From a virus, in the IMG/VR virus record IMGVR_UViG_3300042467_001400, positions 1 through 52,021 of that record: a DNA stretch of 52,021 nucleotides. One strand, 5' to 3'. The notes under the pieces are model-generated. The model saw nothing but the letters and a program-made list of their open reading frames with translations, did not search any database and was not told the DNA's origin. Of the stretch, positions 23,560 through 30,333 are shown one piece after another (the stretch's first letter is position 1; every line of letters begins with the position of its first letter). The translations under genes were made by a program, and so were the position numbers.

Positions 23560-24021
23560 ATGTCCAGCGACACCACCACACTGCTCACCGGCGATGCCCT
23601 CAAGGCACGCCTCGCCGAACTGGGCCAAACCGATGAAGGCACTGCCGCTATCGCCTGCGGCTACGTCAGCAAGACCGGCAAGGCCAGCCTCGCCGCGTTC
23701 CGCCAGGCACGCCTCGAAGCCCATGGCCTCGCACTCGGCGCACCCAAGGCCACCGGCAGCCGCAAGGGCAAACCCCTGTCATTCCAGGTAACCACCGGTA
23801 AGACCGGCAACATCGTGATGGCCGGCGGTTACTCCGCCCTGCTCAACATCGCCCCCGGCGGTCAGGTCGTCATCCGCCACCAGGGTGATGCTCTGATCCT
23901 CACCGCCGCCGACAGCAGCACCGCGGCACCCGTGGCGGTTGATGCCACGCCTGTGGTGACCTACGACCGACCGCTGGCCACTCCCCAGCCTGAGCCCCAG
24001 CCGGCGGCCTGCCCGTTCTGA
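23560..24021 (+). CDS. Cyanobacterial AbrB-family transcriptional regulator
   Basis: 153 residues. LTGDALKARLAELGQTDEGT, then IACGYVSKTGKASLAAF, then RKGKPLSFQVTTGKTGNIVM followed by LLNIAPGGQVVIR match the two conserved parts of the cyanobacterial AbrB (cyAbrB) family: an N-terminal helical region ending in ACGYV and a C-terminal swapped-hairpin DNA-binding domain. In hosts these are global regulators of carbon/nitrogen and stress genes. A Pro/Ala-rich tail ending in PAACPF is extra. It stands alone on the plus strand with its own promoter, so it may act early, on phage promoters or on host genes. Confidence 0.85.
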   Translation: MSSDTTTLLTGDALKARLAELGQTDEGTAAIACGYVSKTGKASLAAFRQARLEAHGLALGAPKATGSRKGKPLSFQVTTGKTGNIVMAGGYSALLNIAPGGQVVIRHQGDALILTAADSSTAAPVAVDATPVVTYDRPLATPQPEPQPAACPF

Positions 24022-24022
24022 G

Positions 24023-25192
24023 TCAGGGGAACAGCGGCACCGATTCCTGCAGCGATTCATTCCGCCCAGGATGCAGCCGCTTCTCTGATGCAGTCGGAAT
24101 CCTCAAGGCTCGCGCCAGATCAGCGCGGGCCTTCTTTATGTCTGGACCACGTTCCTCCAGCCTGCTGATCTTCCGGTCCATTGCCTCGATCAGCTCGGGA
24201 TCCTTCAGCCGCTGCAGCTGGGACCGCAGACCCTTCAGCTGCTTGCGGTGCTGACCTTCGGCATAGGACACCACCCCGTCTTCATGCTCAGCCTGCCAGC
24301 GCTCGTTATCCAGCAGCACTGCGCGGGTAGCGGGGTCGGTTTCTTCTACCGCTTCATTCGCTACGCTTACCGCAACACATCGGCAACGAGGATGATAAGG
24401 AATTGGCACACGATCAACAGGATAAACTCTGCCATTCCTGCTCGCGCATGTAGGGCATACGCGCTCATCTGTTGCCGCCAGCACCCGCACGTAGGCGCGG
24501 CCACGTTGCCGGGCACGTTCCAGGCTGCCCTTCACGTACGCATTGGCCAGTTCAGAGCGGGCGATCAGCGCCGCACGCTGCTCTAGCCCCAGCCGCTGGG
24601 TGATGCCATCCGGGTCACGGGCACCGCGGAGCGCCTGGCGAATGTCACGTTCCAGCCGTGATGGCCCCCAGCCACGGGTGGCACCTTCGCTGACGATCTG
24701 CGCCAGCTGGTCGCGGAACCGGGCAGTTTCGCCCTGAATCAACGCACTGGTCTGCAGCGTCGCGGCACGGATCGCCGCGGGGTCGGCGCCGGCGAAGGGC
24801 GTCTCAGCATCAGGCCGGCGCACCAGCTCCACCAGGGCATTGGCGGCCTCATCACCGAGCCTGGTTGCTTCGCGTAGATCCTGTTCGTAGGCGACGGCCC
24901 ACTGCTGGATCTCGCTGTCCTGCATGAACTGCGCCGCATCACGCAGGATGGCGCGGAACTTCGCGGTGGCCTCCGCAGATGAGTAGGCACCGGGCCGGCG
25001 GATAGGGTTACGGGCGGGGTCGTAACCGATCGGACCCAGTGCGTCGAGATACTGCGAGTAATGGCGCCGGAGGTCGGTCAGCACCCGGTCAAGCGACCGC
25101 CGCAGCATGGCGACGGTGTTGCGACGGGAGCGAACTTCAAGGACTTCCAGCGCCTGGGCGTAGTCGTCGGCGATGTCACCGATGAGCGTCAT
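24023..25192 (-). CDS. Phage head morphogenesis (MuF-like) protein
   Basis: 389 residues. The MuF signature lies at about residues 215-280: ARSELANAYVKGSLERAR, VLAATDERVCPTCASRNG and IPYHPRCRC, with the cysteine and histidine pattern of the family (likely zinc or structural). The N-terminal 200 residues are helical and the last 100 form a coiled coil. MuF proteins are minor head proteins that ride with the portal and may be injected. It follows the portal gene with one small gene between. The start overlaps the stop of that gene (TGATG). Confidence 0.88.
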   Translation of the reverse strand: MTLIGDIADDYAQALEVLEVRSRRNTVAMLRRSLDRVLTDLRRHYSQYLDALGPIGYDPARNPIRRPGAYSSAEATAKFRAILRDAAQFMQDSEIQQWAVAYEQDLREATRLGDEAANALVELVRRPDAETPFAGADPAAIRAATLQTSALIQGETARFRDQLAQIVSEGATRGWGPSRLERDIRQALRGARDPDGITQRLGLEQRAALIARSELANAYVKGSLERARQRGRAYVRVLAATDERVCPTCASRNGRVYPVDRVPIPYHPRCRCVAVSVANEAVEETDPATRAVLLDNERWQAEHEDGVVSYAEGQHRKQLKGLRSQLQRLKDPELIEAMDRKISRLEERGPDIKKARADLARALRIPTASEKRLHPGRNESLQESVPLFP

Positions 25193-25410
25193 CAGGCAGC
25201 GCAGAGCTCGGCATCACAGCCGCACTCTTCGGGGTCATCCTCCATGGCGTTGAAGTCGTCGTCGTCGCCGTCGTCATCAAAGGCGGTGAGCATGTCGTGC
25301 TTGCACATCTCCAGCGCACCGATGATCTCGATCGGCGAGAGGGGATCATCCAGCAGGGTCTGCTCTTCGATGGTGCTGAGCAGGGCTTCGTACAGGGTCG
25401 CGGCGGACAT
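25192..25410 (-). CDS. Small acidic protein
   Basis: 72 residues: a short helical N-terminus (LYEALLSTIEEQTLLDDPLS) and a very acidic stretch (AFDDDGDDDDFNAMEDDPEE) ending in ECGCDAELCAA. Three cysteines at the end could bind a metal or form a disulphide. Preceded 35 nt upstream by a CCGGAAACCTAAGCC motif that overlaps the portal stop. Possibly a portal/head assembly factor or DNA mimic; unproven. Confidence 0.65.
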   Translation of the reverse strand: MSAATLYEALLSTIEEQTLLDDPLSPIEIIGALEMCKHDMLTAFDDDGDDDDFNAMEDDPEECGCDAELCAA

Positions 25411-25430
25411 TTGGTGGTGTCGGTGGGGAC

Positions 25431-25445
25431 GGCTTAGGTTTCCGG
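25431..25445 (-). promoter_or_regulatory. Start-site motif CCGGAAACCTAAGCC at the portal end
   Basis: Contains the portal stop codon (EPET-TAA) and begins 35 nt before ATG 25410. The 20 nt that follow the motif (GTCCCCACCGACACCACCAA) contain no Shine-Dalgarno sequence. Confidence 0.5.
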
Positions 25446-26915
25446 TTCGGCCTCGCCCTCGCCATCCCGCGCCGGCGGCAGGCCGCCCAGGTCGTTCAGG
25501 TCTACGTCATCAGCCCGCTCCGCCGTTTCGACCTTCAGCCGCTCCAGCTCATCATCCACGCTGGTGGTGGCCGACAACCTGCCAGCACGCTGCAGTTCCT
25601 CAATCGCTGAGCGCTTGCTGATCAGCGACTCGCCACCGGTGAGCTGTTGCAGCAGGGTGATGTCCGGCGCTTCCAGCGGCTTCTCATAGATGCTGTCGGC
25701 CATCACGATTCCGGCGTCTGGGTTGAGCTGCTCACCGGTGAACAGCACCCATAGCTGCATGATCGACTGCATCACCGATCGCTTCCGCTCAGCGATCCTG
25801 GCCACTGCATTCTCGGTCTGAGCACCTTCCATCCCGGCCTGGGTCGCGGTTTTTACTGCACCAGGGTCGCCATAGAGGAACCCGAGGGTCTGGCGGGCGA
25901 TCAGCTGCTCTACATCAGCGATCTGCTGCCGCTGTTCCGCCAGGCTGGATGCTGATGGTTCAGCGAAGGAGAACGATCCACCATCCGGCAGATTTACGAC
26001 GCTGTTGGGCCCCAGCACCAAAGGTTCGGCATTCGGCGACACACCGGTGCGGACAGGCACCGGCATGGCGCATTTGTGGGTTTTCTCGCGTAGGTCAGAG
26101 CGCTGCTGGAAGTGCTCGATCGAGTGTTCCACCACCTGCCTGAGCGGGAGGTCGCCGTGACCGAAGCCGGCCTGATCGCTGGAGTACCAGATACAGGGCA
26201 CAACCTGCATCGGCTGGCCACCAGCGGCGAGGTACTCGCCCTCATCTTCGGCAATCGCTACCAGGTCGTTGCTGGCGTTGCGCTCGATCTTGAACAGCTG
26301 CCAGGCGCCGCGGGAGATCACGCGGTAGCGCGGCTCGACCTTCACGCCGAAGTCGCCATCTTCGACTTCGATGTGCTCAAGCAGGGTGACACGCTCCAGG
26401 GCCTCGACGCCATCGGAGACGGAGACGCGCCAGTTGAGCGCCTTAGATCTGGAGCGTGAGATGAGGTACGGGCGCCGGCCTTGGCGTGCCTCCTGGCCAG
26501 CGGTAGCAGGTTGACCGGCAGGCATCTCCACCTGCAGCACGATGCCGCCGTCGCGAAGCATCAGTGCATCGACTTCCTGGAACCAGGCGGTGAGGGAGTT
26601 GCCCTCCAGGTCGATGTTGCCCTGCGCTGCCTCGAAGGTGGCGGGCGGGTTGTGCAGCTGGAACTTGCTCAGCACGCCAGCGAAAGCGTGAATCGACTGG
26701 CTGAAGAACCCAGAGAAAACCGCACGATCGAGGCGGGCCTGGTAGGCGTCGTCAGGTTCGGCGGGTTCTTGCGGGAGGTACTCCGCCTTGCTGTTGCGGA
26801 GGCAGTGATAGGAGTCGTAGGCACGCTTCAGATCAACGGCCAGCTCGCGCAGTGCCGGGTGCTGGTAGCTGGGCAGCGACGGATCGTTGAATGGATGGGT
26901 GTCCTGAGTCTCCAC
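25434..26915 (-). CDS. Portal protein (DUF4055-like)
   Basis: 493 residues from GTG 26915. HPALRELAVDLKRAYDSYHC, ISRSRSKALNWRVSVSDGVE and the long helix region around AQRQQ/ADVEQLIARQTLGFL match the DUF4055 type of portal. The C-terminal helical part (MQSIMQLWVLFTGEQLNPDA) and acidic end are typical for the crown. It forms the dodecameric DNA channel at the head vertex. A GCCGGAAAACTCACC motif begins 35 nt before the start. About 5.6 kb of small genes separate it from the terminase, a larger gap than usual. Confidence 0.88.
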   Translation of the reverse strand: METQDTHPFNDPSLPSYQHPALRELAVDLKRAYDSYHCLRNSKAEYLPQEPAEPDDAYQARLDRAVFSGFFSQSIHAFAGVLSKFQLHNPPATFEAAQGNIDLEGNSLTAWFQEVDALMLRDGGIVLQVEMPAGQPATAGQEARQGRRPYLISRSRSKALNWRVSVSDGVEALERVTLLEHIEVEDGDFGVKVEPRYRVISRGAWQLFKIERNASNDLVAIAEDEGEYLAAGGQPMQVVPCIWYSSDQAGFGHGDLPLRQVVEHSIEHFQQRSDLREKTHKCAMPVPVRTGVSPNAEPLVLGPNSVVNLPDGGSFSFAEPSASSLAEQRQQIADVEQLIARQTLGFLYGDPGAVKTATQAGMEGAQTENAVARIAERKRSVMQSIMQLWVLFTGEQLNPDAGIVMADSIYEKPLEAPDITLLQQLTGGESLISKRSAIEELQRAGRLSATTSVDDELERLKVETAERADDVDLNDLGGLPPARDGEGEAEPET

Positions 26916-26935
26916 GCGCCGCGCCGGGCCTACGT

Positions 26936-26950
26936 GGTGAGTTTTCCGGC
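26936..26950 (-). promoter_or_regulatory. Start-site motif GCCGGAAAACTCACC
   Basis: Begins 35 nt before the GTG of the portal gene and lies just downstream of the tRNA-like element. One of the late-gene motif copies. Confidence 0.5.
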
Positions 26951-26958
26951 ACAGTGGA

Positions 26959-27033
26959 GCACCAGGACAGGACTCGAACCTGCATCGCCCCGCAGCGCGG
27001 TGGCCGTCCTATCCGGTTGGCTCGGACCTGGTG
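26959..27033 (-). tRNA. tRNA-like element (degenerate or pseudo-tRNA)
   Basis: On the minus strand CACCAGG (27033-27027) pairs with CCTGGTG (26966-26960), and GCAGG-TTCGAGT-CCTGT gives a perfect T arm directly before it, followed by CTCCA. GGAC and GTCC could make a D stem only by using the last acceptor base. I could not draw a normal 5-bp anticodon stem with T33. So acceptor and T arms are tRNA-like but the rest is not; it could be a pseudo-tRNA, an attachment-site relic or a structured RNA. A variant start-site motif lies just upstream at 27060-27044. Confidence 0.35.
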
Positions 27034-27054
27034 GGGCTGGTCATGGCATAGGTT

Positions 27055-27081
27055 GCCGGCCCACCAGAACAGCGGGCCGGC
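27055..27081 (-). terminator. Strong hairpin after the KilA-N gene
   Basis: GCCGGCCC, 11-nt loop, GGGCCGGC, an 8-bp perfect G+C stem, 10 nt after the KilA-N stop. No U-tract follows, so a factor-dependent terminator or processing site is more likely than a classical intrinsic terminator. Confidence 0.5.
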
Positions 27082-27090
27082 AGTGGTGGG

Positions 27091-27831
27091 TTAGGTGGCT
27101 GGGGTGAAGGTGTAGCGATGGGACAGAGGGAGCCTGTCCTCGTGTTTCCAGGCAGGCGACAGGCTGCCGAGTGCTGATGCCACCTCGGCGGTGATCACTT
27201 CGTGCCAGATCATGGCGGCACCACGCTGACTGGCGGCTACCACATGCACGCCGGGTTCCAGCGGCTGACGGGTTGGCTGCAGGGCCGGGGTGAGGGACTC
27301 CAGGAACCAGCCATCCATCCACACGGCGAAGGCGGGGGAGACCCACCGGGCGAGGTCGATGGAGAGAGAAGGATGGATAAATGTGCCACCGCCACGGCCT
27401 GGCCGAGCCTGCACCAGATCAATGGTCCGAATTTCGGACCTTTGGGCCAGCGCCTCGAGGTACTCCCTGCAGCGCTCGGATTCGGCGTACTTCGCCCAGC
27501 GTTTCCCGTTGGCCTGGCACATCGCCGTGGCATTCACAAACCCATCAGCCTGGCGCCGTTCGATCGGCGTTCCGCGCCAGTAGCGCGACTCCAGACCATT
27601 GGCGATGATCGGTTCGGGATAGGCCCATGCGACGGGCATCTCCACGTCATCGAGGATCTGCGGCTGGACTACCGCAGCCACCAGGTCAGCGCCAAGGTCG
27701 GCCTCAGGTGCACCACGACGGCGCCGCTGGTAGGCACGCATGCTGCAGCGGCTGCTGCACCACTTGGCGGCCTGATGCTTGGCGGTGAAGGTGGCCCCAC
27801 AGCAGGGGCACTCGCGGGTGAAGGTGCGCAT
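27091..27831 (-). CDS. KilA-N domain protein with N-terminal zinc finger
   Basis: 246 residues. N-terminal CPCCGATFTAKHQAAKWCSS with a following RCSMRAY gives a C-x2-C...C-x3-C zinc-binding motif. Residues about 80-185 are a KilA-N domain: RQADGFVNATAMCQANGKRW, YLEALAQRSEIRT, then GGGTFIHPSLSIDLARWVSP. KilA-N proteins are phage antirepressor-type or DNA-binding proteins, often toxic to the host when overexpressed. It stands at the right of the portal block with a strong hairpin after it, so it probably belongs to the small-gene operon and not to the late genes. Confidence 0.85.
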   Translation of the reverse strand: MRTFTRECPCCGATFTAKHQAAKWCSSRCSMRAYQRRRRGAPEADLGADLVAAVVQPQILDDVEMPVAWAYPEPIIANGLESRYWRGTPIERRQADGFVNATAMCQANGKRWAKYAESERCREYLEALAQRSEIRTIDLVQARPGRGGGTFIHPSLSIDLARWVSPAFAVWMDGWFLESLTPALQPTRQPLEPGVHVVAASQRGAAMIWHEVITAEVASALGSLSPAWKHEDRLPLSHRYTFTPAT

Positions 27832-27834
27832 CGC

Positions 27835-28023
27835 TCAGGCCTCCACGAACGAGATGGCCAGGGTTGCCAGCTCGGGCCGGTGGCGGAGCACGTCAGCGAT
27901 GGCGGCGCGGGCCTCGGCTTCGGTGTCGAAGTCGTTGGGGTGGCCGGCCTCCCAGAGAGCGCGATCGATCGCGTCCGCAAAGGGGCCACAGTCCCACGCG
28001 GGGGAAGGGATGCAGATTGTCAT
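27835..28023 (-). CDS. Small hypothetical protein
   Basis: 62 residues from ATG 28023 (MTICIPSPAWDCGPFADAID). Acidic and helical (EAEARAAIADVLRHRPELAT). Ends 3 nt before the start of the KilA-N gene, so translation is coupled. A longer in-frame start exists 51 nt upstream but would lie in the downstream arm of the terminator-like region. Function unknown. Confidence 0.6.
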   Translation of the reverse strand: MTICIPSPAWDCGPFADAIDRALWEAGHPNDFDTEAEARAAIADVLRHRPELATLAISFVEA

Positions 28024-28090
28024 TGGTGAATGCTTACGAGGAAGACGCCAGACATCGCTGCCTGACTTCTGCACGATAGCGCAATAGGAA

Positions 28091-28133
28091 AGGCCCGGCA
28101 GCGCGCCGAGCCCAACCCAGTGAAACCGGGCCT
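28091..28133 (-). terminator. Probable intrinsic terminator
   Basis: Minus strand AGGCCCGG (28133-28126), a 27-nt loop that itself can fold, then CCGGGCCT (28098-28091) and TTTCCTATT. The 8-bp stem and short T-rich run fit a terminator ending the 28647-28211 transcript. Confidence 0.6.
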
Positions 28134-28210
28134 CCGATACGGTTTCAGAGCGGACTCCTCAGGGTCAGCTCACCGCGTCCGTCCTTACGGATGGGACCGA
28201 CCCGGCAGGC
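28134..28210 (-). other. Noncoding structured segment
   Basis: No gene fits. On the minus strand TCCGT-AAGG-ACGGA and GAG-TCCG-CTC hairpins are present, followed by GAAAC and the terminator. It may be the 3' untranslated region of the 28211 gene or a small RNA. A hammerhead-like core was tested and rejected. Confidence 0.35.
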
Positions 28211-28372
28211 TCAGGCTACCGGCTGCCGCTGCGGCGGATCCTGCAGGTCCAGCCTGAACCGGCCATCAGGCAGCGGGGTGATCTCCCACGAACCGTCTGG
28301 GTTGTCCTGCAGGAACGCTTCCGCCAGCTCCAGTGCTTCCCGGCGGGTTTTGAAGGTGAGAAGACTGGTCAT
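28211..28372 (-). CDS. Small hypothetical protein
   Basis: 53 residues: MTSLLTFKTRREALELAEAF followed by DNPDGSWEITPLPDGRFRLD. A short helix and a beta hairpin, a pattern common to small phage accessory proteins. Its ATG overlaps the stop of the upstream gene by ATGA, and a noncoding structured segment with a terminator follows it. No function recognised. Confidence 0.6.
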   Translation of the reverse strand: MTSLLTFKTRREALELAEAFLQDNPDGSWEITPLPDGRFRLDLQDPPQRQPVA

Positions 28373-28647
28373 GGCCGGGGTCCTCCCAAGCGCTCCAGCC
28401 GGTCGACCAGCAGCAGGCTGCGATCGCCGTTGGTGCCCGTGGCGATCTTGGCGATGATGCCGATCAGGTCGCCGTCAACGATTGCAGCGAAGGCCTCGCG
28501 AGACCTAGCGCTACGGCACTCGCAACGAAACGCGCGAACCAGGCCGTGCGGCAAGCGGCAGGTGATCGCGAACTCCTGCTCGGCAGTGCCGATGCTGCTA
28601 ACGCGGCCCACCAGGGTGAGCGAGGTTGACTTGGTGGCGCTGGTCAT
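28369..28647 (-). CDS. Small beta-rich hypothetical protein
   Basis: 92 residues. Alternating strands (STSLTLVGRVSSIGTAEQEF, AITCRLPHGLVRAFRCEC, DLIGIIAKIATG) suggest an OB-fold-like barrel, such as a small nucleic-acid binding protein, but this is only a pattern impression. It starts after its own TTGCAG-17-TAAGCT promoter and a CCACCACCACC leader. It is first of a two-gene operon. Confidence 0.6.
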   Translation of the reverse strand: MTSATKSTSLTLVGRVSSIGTAEQEFAITCRLPHGLVRAFRCECRSARSREAFAAIVDGDLIGIIAKIATGTNGDRSLLLVDRLERLGGPRP

Positions 28648-28668
28648 GGTGGTGGTGGCGATGTCCTG

Positions 28669-28697
28669 AGCTTACGGTTGCGGTTGGACAACTGCAA
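28669..28697 (-). promoter_or_regulatory. Promoter with GTTG-CAAC spacer palindrome
   Basis: Minus strand TTGCAG, 17-nt spacer (TTGTCCAACCGCAACCG), TAAGCT, 21 nt before ATG 28647. Member of the early promoter family. Confidence 0.6.
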
Positions 28698-28733
28698 CGG
28701 CTGCGGCCGATCTGCAGCGGTGGTGTGGTGGCT

Positions 28734-28752
28734 GCCGGGATGAGCTCCCGGC
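28734..28752 (-). terminator. Hairpin after the 28765 gene
   Basis: GCCGGGA-GCTCA-TCCCGGC, a perfect 7-bp stem with 5-nt loop, 12 nt after the stop. No U-tract. Likely transcript end or processing site ahead of the next promoter. Confidence 0.5.
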
Positions 28753-28764
28753 TGGCTGGAGGGA

Positions 28765-28965
28765 TCAGGCGTTCTGGAGTTCAGTCCAGACCTGCTCAGC
28801 GAGCCGCTGATGGGTGCCTTCACCGAACATTGCATCGAGTGCAACGCGAGGGCTGATGCCGGTTTCAACCATCGTCTTCGTGACAGCGGCGATAGCTTCC
28901 TGGCGGGTGCAGCCGGTAGCGGTCATGGCGTAGTTGACAGCTTTGATGATTCCGGGGCTGGTCAT
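28765..28965 (-). CDS. Small hypothetical protein
   Basis: 66 residues from ATG 28965 (MTSPGIIKAVNYAMTATGCT). Helical, with EAIAAVTKTMVETGISPRVA as a second helix. An in-frame ATG at 29103 exists but would place the promoter-like block inside the gene, so the shorter form with a CCACCACCGCACCACC leader is preferred. Function unknown. Confidence 0.55.
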   Translation of the reverse strand: MTSPGIIKAVNYAMTATGCTRQEAIAAVTKTMVETGISPRVALDAMFGEGTHQRLAEQVWTELQNA

Positions 28966-29010
28966 GACTGGCGGTGGTGCGGTGGTGGAGGCGTCTTCCC
29001 CTCCGATGCC

Positions 29011-29073
29011 CATACTGTAACCCGTGGTGGACACCATGGCCACGCCAGCAGGGGCCAGTTCACACAGCGTCAC
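29011..29073 (-). promoter_or_regulatory. Promoter-like block, copy 1
   Basis: Shares most positions with 30271-30333: CCACGGGTTACAGT at one end and TGTGAAC followed by GGCC at the other. A TACAGT -10 has a TGGCCA hexamer 17 nt upstream. It precedes a small hairpin (GGAGG...CCTCC) and the 28965 gene, and overlaps the end of the zinc-ribbon gene. Confidence 0.5.
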
Positions 29074-29272
29074 GTTTCCGGGCTTGCCGTTTCCGTTGCG
29101 CATCAGCAGCCCTGCCCTCAGGCGATCGTTTCCAGCACCGGGAGCACAACGGCGCGGTGCGGTCGCTGATCACGGTGCGGCCGCACTGGGGGCAGGTGGG
29201 CAGAGCGGGGAGCTCGCCAGCCAGGCGTAGGCGATGGCGGGCGGTTTTGTCGTGGCTGGGTTGGCGGGGCAT
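29060..29272 (-). CDS. Small zinc-ribbon protein
   Basis: 70 residues, strongly basic. LPTCPQCGRTVISDRTAPLC with a following SRCW supplies C-x2-C...C-x2-C ligands for one zinc ion, flanked by Arg/Lys-rich ends (QRKRQARKRDAV). Probably a nucleic-acid binding protein of the transcription or replication class. Start overlaps the preceding stop (TGATG). Its last codons overlap a promoter-like block. Confidence 0.65.
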   Translation of the reverse strand: MPRQPSHDKTARHRLRLAGELPALPTCPQCGRTVISDRTAPLCSRCWKRSPEGRAADAQRKRQARKRDAV

Positions 29273-29553
29273 CAGCGGACCCGGTAGCCGATCGACCCGT
29301 AGGCGACGGCCACGTCAGCTGCTACAGGGACGCCAAGAGCACGGCAGCGGCAGGCTTGCCACAGACGGCGCAGCGATCTAGTGTCTGACCAGGTGTCAGG
29401 CCTGGACCAGAGATACATGTCCAGTTCGGCCGATGGCTGATCATCGGTGCCGAGCGTGATTGCGTGCCGCTTTGCGAAGCGAAGGGCAGCGTCGTTCAGT
29501 GCTTGTTGATCTTCCTCTGTGAATGAGCGGATGATGCCGAGTGCGCCGGCCAT
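29272..29553 (-). CDS. Hypothetical protein
   Basis: 93 residues. FTEEDQQALNDAALRFAKRH (helical) and DTWSDTRSLRRLWQACRCRA suggest a compact helical protein; RPDTWSD and RCRALG recall small holin-unrelated regulators but no family is recognised. Its leader contains the short copy of the gene-end hairpin. It is coupled to the zinc-ribbon gene that follows. Confidence 0.6.
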   Translation of the reverse strand: MAGALGIIRSFTEEDQQALNDAALRFAKRHAITLGTDDQPSAELDMYLWSRPDTWSDTRSLRRLWQACRCRALGVPVAADVAVAYGSIGYRVR

Positions 29554-29579
29554 GGTGTTGTATGCGAGTGGATGACTGC

Positions 29580-29599
29580 CGGATAGGCTCCGGCGGGCC
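29580..29599 (-). repeat. Gene-end hairpin repeat, short copy C
   Basis: GGCCCGCCGGAGCCTATCCG on the minus strand; matches copies A and B except for one base in the hairpin and without the downstream part of the repeat. Lies between the stop at 29608 and the start at 29553. Confidence 0.7.
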
Positions 29600-29607
29600 G
29601 TGGGTGA

Positions 29608-29964
29608 TCAGGCGGTGGCTAGGTGCCCCCAGTTGCGCAGTAGAGCCGCTGCATCGGCCCGGTAGATCGCAGCTACTTCACGCATCATCTGGCGGGTGAG
29701 CACCACACCAGAGCGGCGCAGATCAGCCAGGTGGTTCATCGTGCGGCCGTGGGCTGCATCGCGTGCGGCGCGGACTTCCTTGGTGATCTGCTGAGAGGTC
29801 TTGCCGGCGTTGCGTGCGGCGCATGTGCGGCCGAAGAAGAACTCAGCGCTGGTGTCGTTGTTGCGCATCAGCACCGTGGCCTTGAGATTTTGACGACCGC
29901 AGCAATCGCAGGTGGTCACGGTGTCGTCGATGTGCAGGGCGGTCAGGTTGGCGTAGGCAGTCAC
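29608..29964 (-). CDS. Putative zinc-binding hypothetical protein
   Basis: 118 residues from GTG 29964 (VTAYANLTALHIDDTVTTCD), matched in leader to the 30224 gene. TTCDCCGRQNLKATVLMRN, then FFFGRTCAARN, gives a CxxC...C pattern seen in small phage proteins that probably bind zinc. The rest is helical (QMMREVAAIYRADAAALLRN). A longer in-frame start would run into the 46-bp repeat and is rejected. Function unknown. Confidence 0.65.
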   Translation of the reverse strand: MTAYANLTALHIDDTVTTCDCCGRQNLKATVLMRNNDTSAEFFFGRTCAARNAGKTSQQITKEVRAARDAAHGRTMNHLADLRRSGVVLTRQMMREVAAIYRADAAALLRNWGHLATA

Positions 29965-29996
29965 GGCTGGCGAGTGGCGGTGTGGTGGCGGGGCGT

Positions 29997-30042
29997 CGGA
30001 TAGGCTCCGGCGAGCCTTGGGGTGGGTTAGGACTGTCGTGCG
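29997..30042 (-). repeat. 46-bp gene-end repeat with hairpin, copy B
   Basis: Identical to 23021-23066. Contains the final ARQS codons and stop of the 30027 gene, the AGGCTC-GCCG-GAGCCT hairpin and the leader start of the next gene. Confidence 0.85.
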
Positions 30043-30224
30043 AGGCGGCACGCAAGGCCTGCCTCTTGATCATCCTCCGGTCCATAGGTCTCCACCAGCA
30101 GCTTCATGCGGCCCTCATGGCCCATGGCATCAAACTCGTCTTTGCTGGTTGTGGCGTCGGGGTCAACGTACTCTTGCCAGAGCGCAAAACTGTTGGCTAG
30201 CTCGTGATAGGTGGGGCTGGTCAT
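30027..30224 (-). CDS. Small acidic hypothetical protein
   Basis: 65 residues: MTSPTYHELANSFALWQEYV, DATTSKDEFDAMGHEGRMKL and a short ending EAGLACRLARQS. Helical and acidic. The last residues are shared with the 23051 gene through the 46-bp repeat. Its leader (CGCCACCACACCGCCACTGC) is nearly the same as that of the 29964 gene. Promoted by the block at 30271-30333. Confidence 0.6.
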   Translation of the reverse strand: MTSPTYHELANSFALWQEYVDPDATTSKDEFDAMGHEGRMKLLVETYGPEDDQEAGLACRLARQS

Positions 30225-30270
30225 GGCTGGCAGTGGCGGTGTGGTGGCGGGGCTCTCTCGCCCCTGTGAT

Positions 30271-30333
30271 CACACTGTAACCCGTGGCGGACAGACTGAC
30301 AACCACTCGCCAGGCCGGTTCACAATCCGTCAC
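30271..30333 (-). promoter_or_regulatory. Promoter-like block, copy 2
   Basis: Minus strand TTGTCA, 17-nt spacer (GTCTGTCCGCCACGGGT), TACAGT, followed by GGGGC-GAGAGA-GCCCC hairpin and a CCACCACACC leader of the 30224 gene. It starts at the sigma-factor stop codon. Copy 1 is at 29011-29073. Confidence 0.55.

Noticed and set aside
18671-26950. Reading GGAAA of the start-site motif as a Shine-Dalgarno site
   Set aside because: The motif usually lies 30-36 nt from the start codon, far beyond the 5-10 nt of a ribosome-binding site.
28134-28210. Hammerhead ribozyme core-like CTGAGGAG...GAAAC
   Set aside because: The core letters are there but stem I cannot close next to the putative cleavage site and the stem II flank is mispaired. 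I do not claim a ribozyme.
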